Assembly: GCA_022036555.1 (NCBI GenBank) | Contig: CM039128.1 | Span: forward strand, 2,418,049 to 2,482,048 | Direction of reading: 5' to 3' | Source: Microstegium vimineum | Lineage: Eukaryota > Streptophyta > Magnoliopsida > Poales > Poaceae | Length of the DNA stretch: 64,000 nt | Shown here: piece after piece, positions 22,557-34,891 of the stretch | How positions within the stretch are numbered: position 1 is the first letter of the stretch | Layout: each line of letters opens with the position of its first letter | Translations under genes and position numbers: made by a program | Notes under the pieces: generated by a model | Seen by the model: the letters and a program-made list of their open reading frames with translations, nothing else | Told to the model about the DNA's origin: nothing | The model's database searches: none

Positions 22557-25367
22557 TATCATTCTCTTACTTCCTTGTATTTAATAAAATTAATATGCTA
22601 CGAGTTAGCTATTTTAAGGCTGTCCGAGCTAATATATATAATCACCTGATTTGATAGATCACAAGCCAATGAGTTGACTGGTATTTATTGTTCCTTCGTA
22701 GTATATGATGTATCCTTATTTTTAGGCCGTATAGATGGATCGGAGTGTAGTAGAGAGCGTAGCTGCAGTGCAACTAGATCCTACTGCAGTCTGGCCCCGC
22801 CGCGTGAAACGGCAACGCGCCAATGCAAAGGTATTTATTGTTGGCTGGCCTGGTGCAGCTACGGAGTACAGTAGCTACGAAGCATCTTTTGCTCCAAAAA
22901 AAAAAAGTATAGAAGCATCCGTGTCTCTCTCTAGTCTCTACTACACGGTCTCTCTCTCTCTCTCCTCTCGATCGGTCTCGGGAATACGATCCATGTACAG
23001 CACAGCAGGTAGCAGTACTGGCGCGCATGCAGCAAGTGTACGTAGCGAGAGGCCAGACCTAGTAGTAGATCGGAGGCAACGACGACGTCATGCTGCAAGT
23101 AGCTCTTGCCATCTTTTACACGGAGCCAATAATTGAATTCTATTCATTCTTTTCTTCCCTGGCTCGACAAAGTTGACAAAGTTAATGTCTGTCAGAAACT
23201 GTTTTCGTCCACGCACTCACCTTTTTTTTCCCATCATCCGTCTTTCATCTTTCTTCCGGCCGTTTTTGTACTTGTTCCTCAAATAATGTAGGGATTAGCT
23301 AGGGAACGAACCTGCATATATGCTACTAGATAGTTTTCTAATAGTATAAAACATCTTTAGAACAATATGAATATATAACGGTACTCCTATAGTATATATG
23401 ATCATCGATCATCAGTTTCATGTTTTGCTTTTGATGTCATCATGTATATATACCAGGCAAGCATCAAGCATATATAATGCTGCAACAATATGAATCATAT
23501 ATACTCCTATATGTGCATATGAATTAATCATCCATATATGAAACTGGACCGCGGCATGTGCCATTAACTATAGTACTAGTAAAGGTTTATTAAGAATTAC
23601 AGAGGTTTCAGAGAACAGCAGCAGCATGCAGTTTTTAAGCCTTGCATGCAGGTCTTCACGTGTGATCACAGTCGTAGTATGTGTGTTAAGTTGCTGCAGG
23701 CTGCATGCAGCTCGATCTCTGACTCGCTAGCAGCTGTGTAGTACTAAGATTCCATCCCTGATCTTCGCGGGTCATTAATACGTACAAACAACGGCCATTT
23801 CATCATCGTCCCCTGATCTGCGCTGATGCCTGGTGATACGATGGATCATTCCAACGACATCATTATAGCAGTATGCACAGTGCACACACAGCTCCGATCG
23901 ATCGAGCAGGCAGGCTTGAAATTGCATTGCATTGCATTGCAGCTTGCATCAATTCCTGCCCAGAGCGAAGTGAATTGGCACCAAGGACGGACCTCACCTC
24001 GCTCGCTTGAGCACAGTGTTGCTGTGGTACTGCTGCTAAAAAGGTTTGAAATGCCGAGAGAGAGAGAGAGAGAGTACTGTACATGCATGCACCATGAAAT
24101 CTTTCATGGAGTACCCCTAGCTAGCATCGATCTCTTTTCTATCTGATCAAAAGAAAGCTGGTTGCTGGCTCCCCTCTGCCTGTGCCTGCATGCTGTACGT
24201 GCAGTAACTCCACACAACACAACCTCTCCTACAAAAAGACATATATACACTACAGTACCACTACGAGCAGGCTAGTACTAGGTACACAGTGTACGTAGCT
24301 AGCTACTAGTGCGGCTGTAGTGCATGCGATAACTTGCATTGACACAACAATCAACAACAAAAGAAAAAAATCATGCATGCATGCATGCATGCTAGTGTGG
24401 ATCGGATCGATCAGAATTCAGTAGAGCAGTGCAGTAGTCGTAGCTTCTGCCTGCTGCTAGTGTTTCTTCTTGAATATACAAATCCTCCGGACTCTTGCTC
24501 TTTCACTGCATTCTGCATGCTCTCTCTTTCTTCCTGCACAGTCCCTAATAACTAGGCAGGCATTGAAGATCTCTCTGCCAGAGCTAGGCCATGCCCATGC
24601 AAATGCAAAGTCTAGCTGAAATCTCTTCCAGAGAATTCAGCAGCAGTACTCTCCACTGATCGCGATCAGAGAGATCAGTGTGGCTTTTGTGTGAGTGTGT
24701 GATGAGTACTGCTCCTCCTCCTACCAGCGTAGTATGGCCGGCTCAGGTTCAGGCTCAGGCTCAGATGATGCGATGCGACTGTGAATTGCATTGTGAAGAA
24801 CGCGCGCATGCAGTGCACAGCTGCTACTGGCCTGCTAGTAGTAAATAGATGGAGCAGCAGCTAGCTGCCTGTGATGTGCGTTTGCATGTATATTCAAGTC
24901 ATCTGCATGTGAAATAAACATCTTGTCCCTCCTCGACCTCGATCCATCGTCATCTCTCTCATGCATCAATTCATTGTGCTTGCATTTCTAGCTTTGCTTT
25001 TTGCAATGCACTATAATTCATGCTACTATACAAGTTTATATTAATATATATGTATGTACATATACATATATAGCTTTGCATGCCTTGGCAGACGAATTGA
25101 AGCTGTCTGCAGCCCTACGTACGCTATTGGCCCTGTTTCTGGATGCATGGCCGGCGCTAGCTTTCTGTTATTTCAGATCTATGTACGTACGTTTAGATAG
25201 ACAGGATATAGGTAGATGCATGCAGAGCTGCTACCTTTTGGATTTGTATTTAAATATATGTACTACATACATACTGTACTCCGTATATGTACACGAGATA
25301 GGCATCAAATTACCTTTTTCTCAGAAAGAGGTGTGCAACTGCATGCTGCCTGCTACTATGAAAGAGA
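22557..25367. other. Non-coding region rich in GCATGC, GATC and simple repeats
   Basis: Short open frames only, none recognisable. Contains a (GA)n tract near 24056-24075, a CATG-type run near 24371-24392 (ATGC repeated), TTGCATTGCATTGCA near 23925, and GGTTCAGGCTCAGG repeats near 24744. Such sequence is common in grass gene-flanking DNA and could be a promoter or a non-coding transcript; I see no exon chain, tRNA or familiar microRNA. Confidence 0.35.
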
Positions 25368-25651
25368 CTTGTGTTTAGTTCCCCAAATTCCCTAACTTTC
25401 CATCACATCCCCATCTCGTCGAATTTCTATTCCCCATTACATCAAAATACCGGCACATATATGAAGTACTAAATATAGATGAAATAAAAAATTAATTACA
25501 CAGTTTTATTGTACTTTGCGAGACGAACATTTTAAGCTTTATTAATCAATGTTTGGACAATTATTATCAAATAAAAATAAAATTACTACAGTGTGACGTG
25601 ATAAGTGCTACAGAATTTTTTTCACCCCATTTTCAGGATCTAAACACAGCC
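25368..25651. mobile_element. MITE with TTGTGTTTAGTTCC-type ends
   Basis: Left CTTGTGTTTAGTTCCCC and the inverse of the right GGCTGTGTTTAGATCC form an imperfect terminal repeat. The AT-rich interior holds TACAGTGTGACGTGATAAGT, as seen in the numerous grass GGCCTTGTTTAGTTCC elements. Target duplication not resolved. Confidence 0.65.
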
Positions 25652-25847
25652 GGAAACTGTCTAAATGCTTCTCTGCTGGCTACGGACTTGAATGAGATTC
25701 CATCTATCCTGTAGTATATACTACTCCTTATGAGATCATGCATAGAGGCAGCAGCTAGCAGGGTATGTTGTTAGCCAGCTAGGCCGGCCAAGCATGCGTG
25801 TATATACACTGTACTGCTAAAATTTCTTTTCAGTACGTTTACCCCGT

Positions 25848-26176
25848 TTGGTTAGAGGACTAAACTTAGTCTCAGTCCCACCTAATGTTTAGACACTAAT
25901 GTATAGTATTAAATATAGATTAATTATAAAACTAATTGCACATATGAAGACTAATTATTTGTGAGACGAATCTTTTAAACATATTTAGTCTATAATTTAA
26001 CAATGGTGTGATACACTAATGATAGATAAATTAGTCTTAATAGATTTGTCTTGTAAATTAGTCGCAGCTTCTACAATTAGTTTTAAAATTAGTTTATGTT
26101 TAGTCTTTCTAATTAGCATACGAATATTCGATATATCACATGAACTAAATTTTAGCCACGGGATCCAAACATCACC
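25848..26176. mobile_element. MITE with CCCGTTTGGTT-type ends
   Basis: Left CCCCGTTTGGTTAGAGGAC and right GGGATCCAAACATC are inverted (GTTTGG core). The interior is AT-rich with ACTAATTATTTGTGAGACGA, a motif shared with related grass miniature elements. Exact ends and duplication uncertain. Confidence 0.65.
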
Positions 26177-27691
26177 TTAATCTCAATTGTTCCGTCCATT
26201 TGCATGCAGTTGATCGAGATGCATGGACTGGTGTTGAAGTGGCAAACCATCGATCTATGCATATGCTTCCAAAAGATGGAGACACCATAATAAGCAGTGA
26301 CAAAATATAAGCTTGTGATGGGCAGTCATCGAGGATATACAATTGTATATAGGTTGTGACTGGACAACACGCACAACAGTTATATAGTAAATGCACGCAT
26401 GCCTGCAAAGAGAGAGAAGCTATAGCCCAGCAGACAGTAGCGATTCTGACAGGCTGACTTTGAGCAGTTGACTCCCTTCAATTCAGATACAGTTAACCGG
26501 CTTATCTTGCATTGGTCCTTTCCCTTTTTTATTTGTATAATTTTCAATTATTATACAAGTACGACTCAAAAACCACGTATGCATATGCTCTCCATGCATG
26601 AACGTTAACATACGTGTGTAAACTATCTCTATGGGTAATAAATCTTTCACAATAAACACACACTCTCCGGCCTGAGATACTACATATGCGTAGCAGGATA
26701 TATGATACTATATCGATATATATGCTAGGGAGGGATCGGACGGACGTCATCTATTATTGAAAAGAATGATGAGGTTGCTAATTTTTTGGAATAACTAAAT
26801 CTAAGTCGAGCACTTCAAATTGAAGAATGGATAGTTGAAAAAGTGCCGAGTAAGCTAGGGGGCACCCGTAATGGTATGATTCTGTTTCTTGCTCTTTATC
26901 AATGGATCGGTCATAGTATAATTAGCTAGAGACACTCACATATGATACTTTTATATGATCTTAAAATACATATATGAATGTAACTCTTAATCCAGAGCTA
27001 TTTTTTTATTTCTTTTTTCTATTAAAATATATATGGAGGAAAAATGGTTAGAGTTAGCTTAATTACCGCTCTTATTACGAGCGAGCGAGCTAATCATATT
27101 GTGGCTGCCATCTTAGCTCCTTGTTTGATGGCCTGAAGCGCGCCCAGCCCTGAACACTGAAGTAGTTCCACAATATACAGAGAGAAGGGAGAACCGAAGC
27201 CCTAAAAGCTGCACAACAGTTTGCAACGCTAGCTAGCTCCGGTACGTATACACAGTCTCAGTATATACATACGGTACAGAACAGAGCATCAGCTATAGTA
27301 GGGATCGGATCGGAGCTGCTGCTGCTGCTGCTGCATGCCTTCCTGCCTGCATTGGCGTGAGTGGTCGGTCGATCGTCACACTGTACAATACGACGACGCG
27401 TGCGTGTGCTGACGTGTACGTACGTGCCACGACGACGACGTACATATATGTAGGTGCAGTGTGTGCCCATGGCGACATATATGGGCATGCATGTGCGCGT
27501 GGCCGCCGGCGCTGGGTCGCATGCGCCATGCATGCCAACCCAGTGCGCGCGCACTTCAGCTGCAGGCTGCAGCACCGTACCACACCACACAGCGTGTGCA
27601 TCCAGACGTAGGCGAGAGGGGAGGACGACGGAGGATGCTGCAGCAGCTAGCTACTCCTATCTGCTACAGATCGATGAGCTACTAGACATGT
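26177..27691. other. Non-coding spacer
   Basis: AT-rich to mixed sequence with short unrelated open frames on both strands. A GCTGCTGCTGCTGCTG run lies near 27316. No gene, RNA or transposon ends recognised. Confidence 0.4.
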
Positions 27692-27973
27692 GGCCCCGTT
27701 TGGTAGAGTATAGGCTTCATAGTAACCGTTTTTATCTCTTCTCTTCCTATCTTTTACAAAGTCAATGGAAACATGTCGATAAATCTCTTATCTTCCTATA
27801 TCTTACAAAGCCAGTGGGAACATGTCGAAAAAGTTTTAAAAAAATTGACTTCTCCTTCTACCACCGACTCTATAATAAGAGAGAAGAGGGAAGATAAAAA
27901 CAGTTCAATGTTTGAATAGTACGTGCATCAGAGAATGAAGCTAGAGCCGGTAGAAACCCTGCTAAACGGGGTC
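27692..27973. mobile_element. MITE with GGCCCCGTTTGGTAGAG-type ends
   Basis: Left GGCCCCGTTTGGTAGAG and the inverse of the right end TGACCCCGTTTAGCAGGG are matching terminal repeats. Inside is an approximately 60-bp imperfect duplication (TCTTACAAAGCCAGTGGGAA and TTTTACAAAGTCAATGGAAA). Duplication of the target not resolved. Confidence 0.7.
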
Positions 27974-28261
27974 ATAGTAGATTACTGCAGTAGCATGGAT
28001 CCATCGAGATGCATGGATGGATCCGAACGAACGGATCCTGCTACAATGTGACGATGTGACCAGACCCTCACTCATCATCTCATGAATCATATCCATCTCA
28101 TTCTCTTGCATGCAGCAGCATTGTCTGGTCTGGTCTTCTCGACGATCGATCGATCTTGCATTGCATGCCATGCATGCGTCACTTCTCTTCTTCCTCACGC
28201 CAACACCACCACCGGCCAGAGGCCGGCATGCAGACAGCAGCCGCGCATGCAGGCGCCCGCA

Positions 28262-28313
28262 GCTCTCTCTCTCTCTCTGAAGGCAGGCAGGCACAAGAGA
28301 GAGAGAGAGAGAG
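28262..28313. repeat. (CT)n-loop-(GA)n inverted repeat
   Basis: CTCTCTCTCTCTCTCT is followed by a loop GAAGGCAGGCAGGCACAA and then GAGAGAGAGAGAGAG. The arms can pair as a hairpin of about 15 base pairs. Confidence 0.8.
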
Positions 28314-28981
28314 ATCAGAGGCTGTGCCATGCATGCACGCCGAGCATGCAGTTCAATGCCAAAGCTACTGTCTACTGCATTCCTGTCTCTACTCGATCTA
28401 CTACGTATGCTGCTGCTGCGTGCCCTTGCCCTGCACCACGCATGCAGAAGAATAGGAGAGAGAGAGACGAGAAGAGAAGCGATATATACCCAATTTTCAC
28501 AATTTTCACAATTTGACCCTTTTTTGAACTATTTTTACATTTGGACCCCTGGAGAAACTAATTGCAGATTTGGACCCTGGGGTCGGCGCCATGCCCCACG
28601 TCGCCAAGTTGTCCGACCAGAACCAACGTGGCAGCCGACGTGGCAGGAAGGTCGGCGCCGCAGATCACAGCACCGACCTCGGCGCCACGGAGCACGACGC
28701 CGAGTGTCCTTCCTTAAGTTTCAGCGACTTTCCCACCCACCCGAGGTTTCATCCATTTGTTCTTCCTTGCTCTCAGGGTTTTCCTCTCCTCCACCTACCT
28801 AACCTCTTTGAATCGACATTTTGGACCTTTGAAACATGGATTTGATCCACCGATCTTCGAGACCAAGGTATCCTTCATCCCCTCCTCATTTTGTACGCAT
28901 CGATTCGGTCTGTATTAGGTGTATTTTGACTTAGGGTTTGGGACGATTATTGATTTGTTATTTGTATTATGCAACCATAGG

Positions 28982-29663
28982 ATGCCAAGGCGTGGAAAAA
29001 CTAGTAAAGCAAGATAATCTTTGCTAGGTTTATGGTTTGTTCTAATTGTTTCGGTTACTAGAATGATTTTTTTTCATTTGTAGGAAGGGCCCGTTGACCG
29101 GCATCGCATTCGATCCAAAGCCTCTGCCTAGTGGTGTTCCAGTTCTAATGTGCTTTTGCTGTGATGATTGCAAGGTAGATATTTCTGAGGATCATGAAAC
29201 CTATAGACAGAGGTATTGGATGTGCCCAAATTATCTTTTCCAGCCCACACTTGCTCAGCATCGCACTAAATTAATGGTGAGAATCTGCTCTTATATTGTA
29301 ATCAATTTATATCATAATGCCCTTAATGGTTTGATTCTGTGTGCCTAACGTTTGCATGTATTTCAAACCCCTCCACCGCTCTGTGACTTTGAACAGTGGA
29401 TCGACACTGAGATGAAGGAGTCCGACAAACGTCTTCTGCAAGGTATGAAGGACTGGGACGCGGAGCGTCGCGTGGCCTATGAGAAGATACTGAAAGAGGA
29501 GGCAGTTGAGAAGGAGCATCAGAAAGAGGAGGAAGAGAGAAAAGCTGCAGACTACAGGGAGGAGAGGGACAAGAAGGTTGAGCGCGCCCGCCGTGCTAAG
29601 GCAGCGATGGAGGAGAATCCCGATGCGATGAGGAAGGGAAAGTGGTCTCGTTACACTCAGTAG
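28982..29663 (+). CDS. MULE companion gene, GRF-type zinc-finger-like protein
   Basis: Starts at ATG 28982 (MPRRGKTSKA). It continues from an acceptor near 29083 into a Cys-rich block, CFCCDDCKVDISEDHETYRQ followed by RYWMC (Cys-x-Cys...Cys...Cys), resembling GRF zinc fingers. After a donor GTGAGA at 29278 a last exon (about 29370-29663) encodes PPLCDFEQWIDTEMK and a long charged helix rich in Glu/Lys/Arg, ending TAG 29661-29663. Proteins of this shape recur beside grass MULE and CACTA transposases. The first intron appears to begin AT rather than GT (AAGCAAG then ATAATC), suggesting a lost donor, and no clean acceptor precedes the last exon. Function unknown; the GRF assignment is tentative. 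Confidence 0.55.
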
Positions 29664-30175
29664 TTCTATGTTTTATCCATGAATAACGACATGTATTGTT
29701 GAACTTTTAGTTGTGTTATCATGTACCGCACTTTGAGTTTAGACGGACTTAGGTTATGAACTATGTTATGAACTTTAATTGTGGCTTTCTTGTTGTTTCA
29801 TTTCTTTTGGTAATAATTTTCATTTTAACTTTGTTATGGTAGTTATCAACGTATATAGATGTAAATAAATAAATCACGAAAAAAATTCGCCAGAGTTTCT
29901 CTTGTATATGGAGCATCAACAATGACAAATAGAGACAACATAATATGATCCAACATATATTCATCCAAATAGCACAAGATAACCACATAGTTCACCATCA
30001 TCACACAATACGAATAATCCATAATGTCCATACAATCCAAATGGTCCATAATGTCTATACAATCCAAATAGTCCATAAAGTCCATACAATCTGAATAGTC
30101 CATATGCTAATAGCGAAGCACAAGAGAACTACAAATACTCCAAATGTCCATACATGTTAGTAGTGAAGCACAAGC

Positions 30176-31200
30176 TCAAGTCTTCATCGTCACTGCCTCC
30201 AAAATTTCTATGCTTCCCCCATCATCAAGGGCCTCTACCAACTCTTCTTCTCTTGCTCCTGCATAAGCACCATGAGAGTGTCTGAGATCGCTAAATTCAT
30301 GCACTAGTGGATCAATATCGAGACAACCCTGCCTCATGATCTCAATCTTTTGTTCACTCAATGCAGCCACAGGACGCTCATCATCAGAATGAACAGCTCT
30401 TGTGGTCCCATAAGGCTCCTCTTCATCATCAATCTGAACATCAACACTGTTAGATGCGAAGCCTGTATGCACCGCAGTGGATGATGAAGGCACACGATGA
30501 CAACCAACATTATCAGGAATATCTCCTACATTAAAGCCATAAATGATGATGTCATCATTGGAACAACAGATTACAAGGAAGGGTGGATAACAAAAGGAAA
30601 AGTGTTACTACAACATTTACTTGGATGATTTTGGGTCAAAGGGATCTCCTGAGGGGCCGCAACGACATGAGGTGCACCAACATTAGGGCAGATTCCAACC
30701 TCATTTGGAGCGGATTGCGCATCCGGCACCACAACCACATCTTCCACATGCACCTCTCGATTGGGTAACGGAGGGTCACATGGTAAAGGATCGTATTGTG
30801 GTGGTGAAAAGCCACAATGTGGTGAATGTCCAATAGGGGATGAATGGCCAAGAGGAGTGGGATCATTGGAGAACTTCCGCACAATCAAATCCAAACATTG
30901 AAATTCACTCTTCATCATACCTTTAACATATGTCTCCCATTGATCCTCAGATGAAATTGGGACCAACCGCCTAAAAATTTTGTCGGATTTTCCATAGTGA
31001 ACTACCCCCTCAACAGAGATGACATTATCAATGGAATTGCACTGAAGCTCATCACGAGCCCTATCAAACAACTCTGCAAACAACGGCCGTTCAGCGAACA
31101 TCACAAGCACCCTTTGCATTCCAACAATCCTGATATTACCAAAACCATCTTCCACTTCCTCCACAGTTCCTCCATGATACAGGGTGACTAAGTTATCCAT
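30176..31200 (-). pseudogene. mudrA-like MULE transposase, N-terminal region only
   Basis: On the minus strand the ATG lies at 31198-31200 (MDNLVTLYHGGTVEE). The first 110 residues match the N-terminal domain seen in grass MuDR-family transposases, with VMFAERPLFAELFDRARDE and YGKSDKIFRRLVPI followed by FQCLDL. A Pro/His-rich linker follows. The frame stops at 30571, and a second piece (30176-30493) continues with IDDEEEPYGT, then DDERPVAALSEQKIEIM, typical of the segment before the transposase core. After about 30.18 kb nothing of the FLYWCH/DDE core or the zinc knuckle is found. Its full-length relatives catalyse MULE transposition. This copy lost its catalytic part. Confidence 0.75.
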
Positions 31201-32035
31201 CTAGTTGATATACACAACACGAAAGTTATTACTATGTGTAAACTAAACTTTCAATAAACTAACTAACCATCTCTTATCTATTTATCTATCTATTTAGCAA
31301 GCTAACTAACTATCTATCTATCTACTAAACTAAGAAAGCTAACTATCTAATTGTCTAACTATTATCTATACGTTCATAACTAAAATTTCTAACTACAATT
31401 GCTAACTAAATAATACTAACTAAAATTGAAAAGATTGATAAATGTACCTAGCAACCGTAGCTGAGCGACTGCAGGAGGAGGGCGGAGAGGAAAGCTCGGC
31501 GGCCGCTGCCGAGGCGGCCCTCAGGCCGGCCGAGGACCGCGCGTTGGCCGCCCTCGCCGCTGTGTGCACCTGCGCAGCCGAAGCTTTAGCGACAAGGGCG
31601 GCTCGGTGGCGGCCGGGAGAGCTCGGCGGCGGGGGCGCGCTCGGCAGCGGCCGGAGCTCGGGCGGGGCGCGCTCGGCAGCGGACGGAGAACGGTGGCGCG
31701 CGGGGCCGAGCTCAGCGGCGGAGGAACACGGGGACGAGACCTCGGCGGCGCGGACCTCCCGACTTCATGATTCCGTGCGGGGACAGATAGAGCCGCGAGC
31801 GCGTCCTCGGCCGAACCTGGTAAAGGGCTCGGCGCCAAGATCCGTGGCGCCGAGCTCGGCGCCATACGGCGTGGCGTTGAGCTCGGCGCCAAGATCTACG
31901 ACGCCGACCCCCCTTGCCACGTCGGATAGTGCGATGGATCTGGTCGCGCTGCTCGACGCCGTGGGGCATGGCGCCGACCCCTTTGGTCCAAAACCGCAAA
32001 TAGTTTTCCAGGGTCTAAATGTGAGAATATATATA

Positions 32036-32711
32036 TATATATAACACGCAAGGCCGGGATGGACCACCGCTAGCTGCAGTAGTCGATCTCTCCTCCTAGA
32101 GGCTAGAGCTATCTATCTATCCATCTGCATATATGCCCGGGCCGGGCCGTCTGTCTCCGTCGTCCGATCCTGCGTGTATATATGGACGACGACGACGACA
32201 CTACTGCAATGCAGTGCGATCCTGCGTGTATATATGGACGACGACGACGACACTACTGCAATGCAGTGCGATCTTAATGTTTTGTCTTTACCCATAACAT
32301 TCCAAGTGTTGTCAACTCCCCCTTTACTTGCACAGAGGGGCCTCCCTCCCTTCCCCTGGCACTGACACTGGCAGCACTGGCCCACTGCAAACTGATCAGC
32401 TCACCATGCCTCTCTGTCTCTCTGCAGGCTGTGTAACTTCCTCTCTTCCATGGAAGAAGCTAGCTAGTAGTAGAGGTTTGCAGGGACAAGGGCTTTACAG
32501 ACTTCTTGCAGCCTTGCTTGCAGGCCCTCCTCACTTCTCTTCTTCAAAACCCTCTCTGCCTGCCCTGCATGCCTGGGCTCCACCTCCACTGATACTATGA
32601 TGGAGCGAGCATTACTCTCGGCGTCTCAATATATAAGACGTAACTCTTTTTTTTTATACAAGATATAGATATATATATATATATATCGATATATACTGTA
32701 TAGTAATACTA
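32036..32711. other. Non-coding spacer with local repeats
   Basis: Contains an (AT)n tract at the MULE edge, a 52-bp duplication (separate entry), CT-rich sequence near 32.40-32.58 kb and another (AT)n near 32670. No gene recognised. Confidence 0.4.
32165..32268. repeat. Perfect 52-bp tandem duplication
   Basis: The unit starts CGATCCTGCGTGTATATATG at 32165 and again at 32217, includes GACGACGACGACGAC and the palindrome ACTGCAATGCAGT, and ends at 32268. I see no difference between the copies, which implies a recent event. Confidence 0.93.
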
Positions 32712-32713
32712 TA

Positions 32714-32985
32714 CTCCATCCATCTCAAATTACAAGACATTCTAAGAATCTCAGAAAGTCAAAACATCTCAAGTTTAACCAATAATTATAGAAAAAAACT
32801 ATAAAGATTTAGGACATCAAATATAGACATATTATAAAAATATAATTGATAACAAATCTAATAATTATTATTTGACATCATAAATGTTATTATATTAATA
32901 ATATATAAATAAGTATTTAGTCAAACTTAAGATATTTTAACTTTCTAGGATTCTTGGGATGTCTTATATTTTGGGACGGAGGAAG
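32714..32985. mobile_element. Stowaway/mariner-like MITE (272 bp)
   Basis: Left CTCCATCCATCTCAAATTAC and right TTTTGGGACGGAGGAAG are inverted, including the inner AAGACATTCTAAGAATC / GATTCTTGGGATGTCTT. TA flanks both ends. Confidence 0.88.
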
Positions 32986-33008
32986 TAGTATTAAAATAGA
33001 GTTAAATA

Positions 33009-33262
33009 TTCCCTCTGTCTCTGAAAGAATAAGTTTCTGGATTAGTCCTAAGTTAAATTTTTTGAACTTTTACTAAATTTCTAGAAAAAAATATTAAAAA
33101 TTATGTTATTAAACTAGTATCATTGGATTTATCCTAGAATATATTTTCACATAATACTCATTTTAAATTATAGATGTTGTTACATTTTTTTTTAATGTTA
33201 GTTAAAGTTAAAAAAATGTCTGTCGTAAATTTTATGAATTGATTCTTTCAGGGATCTAGGAG
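33009..33262. mobile_element. Stowaway-like MITE (254 bp)
   Basis: Left TTCCCTCTGTCTCTGAAAGA and right TTCTTTCAGGGATCTAGGAG are inverted, TA on both sides. Non-coding. Confidence 0.8.
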
Positions 33263-33324
33263 TACGTAAGTTTCATGGTCTTTCAATTAGAGGTGGTTAT
33301 AGTTCATACGCTGCGGCGAAAGGA

Positions 33325-33328
<4 letters not shown>

Positions 33329-33399
<71 letters not shown>
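33329..33399. repeat. (AT)n microsatellite, about 70 bp
   Basis: Uninterrupted AT dinucleotides. Length in the assembly may be unreliable. Confidence 0.97.
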
Positions 33400-33401
<2 letters not shown>

Positions 33402-33699
33402 AAGCGAGAGAATCAATTAAGAATTCTGTCACGCATGCATTGACTTTGTGCTTCATGGATGCATGCATGAGTGGTACTACCGTCGTAGCGCAGCTATAGC
33501 TCTATATAGCTAGGGCCTGGGCCTATAGTGTAGTGTAGCTAACACAGTTAAGTGGCCATCATATCGAGTACGTAGTTAACACATACACCAAATTAATTAA
33601 TCATCGGATCGGACGGATTGTGTGTGTGTGTGTGCAGTGTGTGTACAAAAGACGACGACAACCAGCAGGGTACTACAAACACTACAGTAGTACACAGAA

Positions 33700-34570
33700 T
33701 TAGATATGCATGCCCGCCGCCGGCCATAATTTTTAGGAACATGCATGACAGTAGTATTTATTATGCGTATTATTACTATATACGTACAAACATGAGACAG
33801 ATTAATTAACCATTTATTAATGTTTCGATTGGGTCAAGCTTGGGCTCGCGAGTACGCGTCGGCCTTAATTTTGGTGGGCCGACAAACGTTTGCTCCAGTC
33901 CTAGCCCATAGGACTCGATCATGGGCTTCACTAGACGGACAGGTCGGAAAACCCAACCTGAGCTCAACAAGCTTCTTTCTTTCGGAGCCGGGTTTATCAT
34001 CATCGTCGTCATCATGGTTTGAGCCCAATGCAAACAGAAACAAAATGATGATGATCATCGAGCGCGGTGTGGTTGTTCTGCCGTTGACAATCCTATATAT
34101 AGTGTGAGTCACCATTGACAATCAAACGACACGTACTTTGTTTGCGATGTCACATTGAGCTTAGACGTACACAGCTGTTCGTCTATTCCTTCCAGAAACG
34201 AACTGGGCCTACTTACGGCCCACATGAACTATAGGCCTGTTTCTCTTTCTGTGGCCCACCTTGGCCCATAAGACACCCAAAAGTTGCTCTCCAGCTCTTC
34301 TCATTAGGGCCTTTTACTTTTTAATTAAAATAACACAGTGATTATTACAAATCAAGGTGCGCCACGGAAAATATCATTGAGTGACACTGTTTGCCAGGGC
34401 TCCCAATGAACCTGTGCTTGTTTCAAGTACATCAGGATACCAATTCGGTGTGTTACGTGTAATGTGTACTGTAACGCCCAGGCAATCAGCTGATCGGCAT
34501 ATAGTTTGCATATGCATACATGCCTTGCAAAAAGCACTACTACATATGCATTCTTCGGTAGCGGCACGGC
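33700..34570. repeat. Segmental duplication, copy A
   Basis: Matches 41795-42890 in the same orientation. Shared blocks include TTTTTAGGAACATGCATGACA, GTCACATTG(A/G)GCTTAG, ACTATAGGC(C/A)TGTTTCTC, TCCTTTTACTTTTTAAT-like text, AGTACATCAGGATACCA, and AGCACTACTACATAT with GCATTCTTCGG at the right edge. This copy has extra sequence at about 33790-34110. No gene recognised in either copy. Confidence 0.88.
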
Positions 34571-34709
34571 TACATGCGGCACACGGCACGGCACGACACG
34601 ACACGGTTGCAACGGAGGCCTGGTAGCAGCCCGCTAGCAGGGGAGCTCATATAGAATTGCACTGTAAAACATACTAAATTCTGCATCAAACAAGGGATTT
34701 TCCATAAAA

Positions 34710-34880
34710 TGGACTTCGGGCCGGCCCGTTCATGGTTCGGGTCTCGTGCTTTTCGGGTCGGCCGGGCCCGAAAAACGGCCCACGGACCGTGCCTGGGCCT
34801 GCAAGCAGGCACGGTGGTATGAGGAGACATGGCGCGGGCCTTACCGGGCCCGGACCGTGCCGACCCATTGCTCATCTTTA
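34710..34880. mobile_element. hAT-like fragment, GGCCC-rich
   Basis: GGGCCGGCCCG at the left and CCGGGCCCGGACCGTGCCGA at the right, ending ATTGCTCATCTTTA (inverse TAAAGATGAGCAAT), resemble the elements at 20143 and 44520. A clean left end and 8-base duplication are not visible, so it is probably a damaged copy. Confidence 0.5.
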
Positions 34881-34891
34881 CAAACAACGTA

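Larger units (their letters stand above)
28500..32035. mobile_element. Mutator-like element (MULE), internally deleted
   Basis: Left TIR text (about 28535-28612: ACATTTGGACCCCTGGAGAA, then GGGGTCGGCGCCATGCCCCA) reappears inverted at about 31955-32030. The terminal repeats seem to extend further as GGCGCC-rich sequence. Inside, two genes face each other as in MuDR: a zinc-finger-like gene on the plus strand and a mudrA-like N-terminus on the minus strand. The outermost right end merges with (AT)n, so the 9-base duplication cannot be confirmed. The transposase catalytic region is missing, so it is non-autonomous. Confidence 0.8.

Noticed and set aside
23600..25000. Possible microRNA precursor in GCATGC-rich sequence
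   Set aside because: By eye I compared with common plant microRNAs (156, 159, 160, 164, 166, 167, 169, 172, 319, 393, 396, 399, 528) and found no match; folding could not be run.
31442..32044. 200-codon Ala/Arg/Ser-rich plus-strand frame
   Set aside because: It runs through the GC-rich inverted terminal region of the MULE and out through its end; composition effect.
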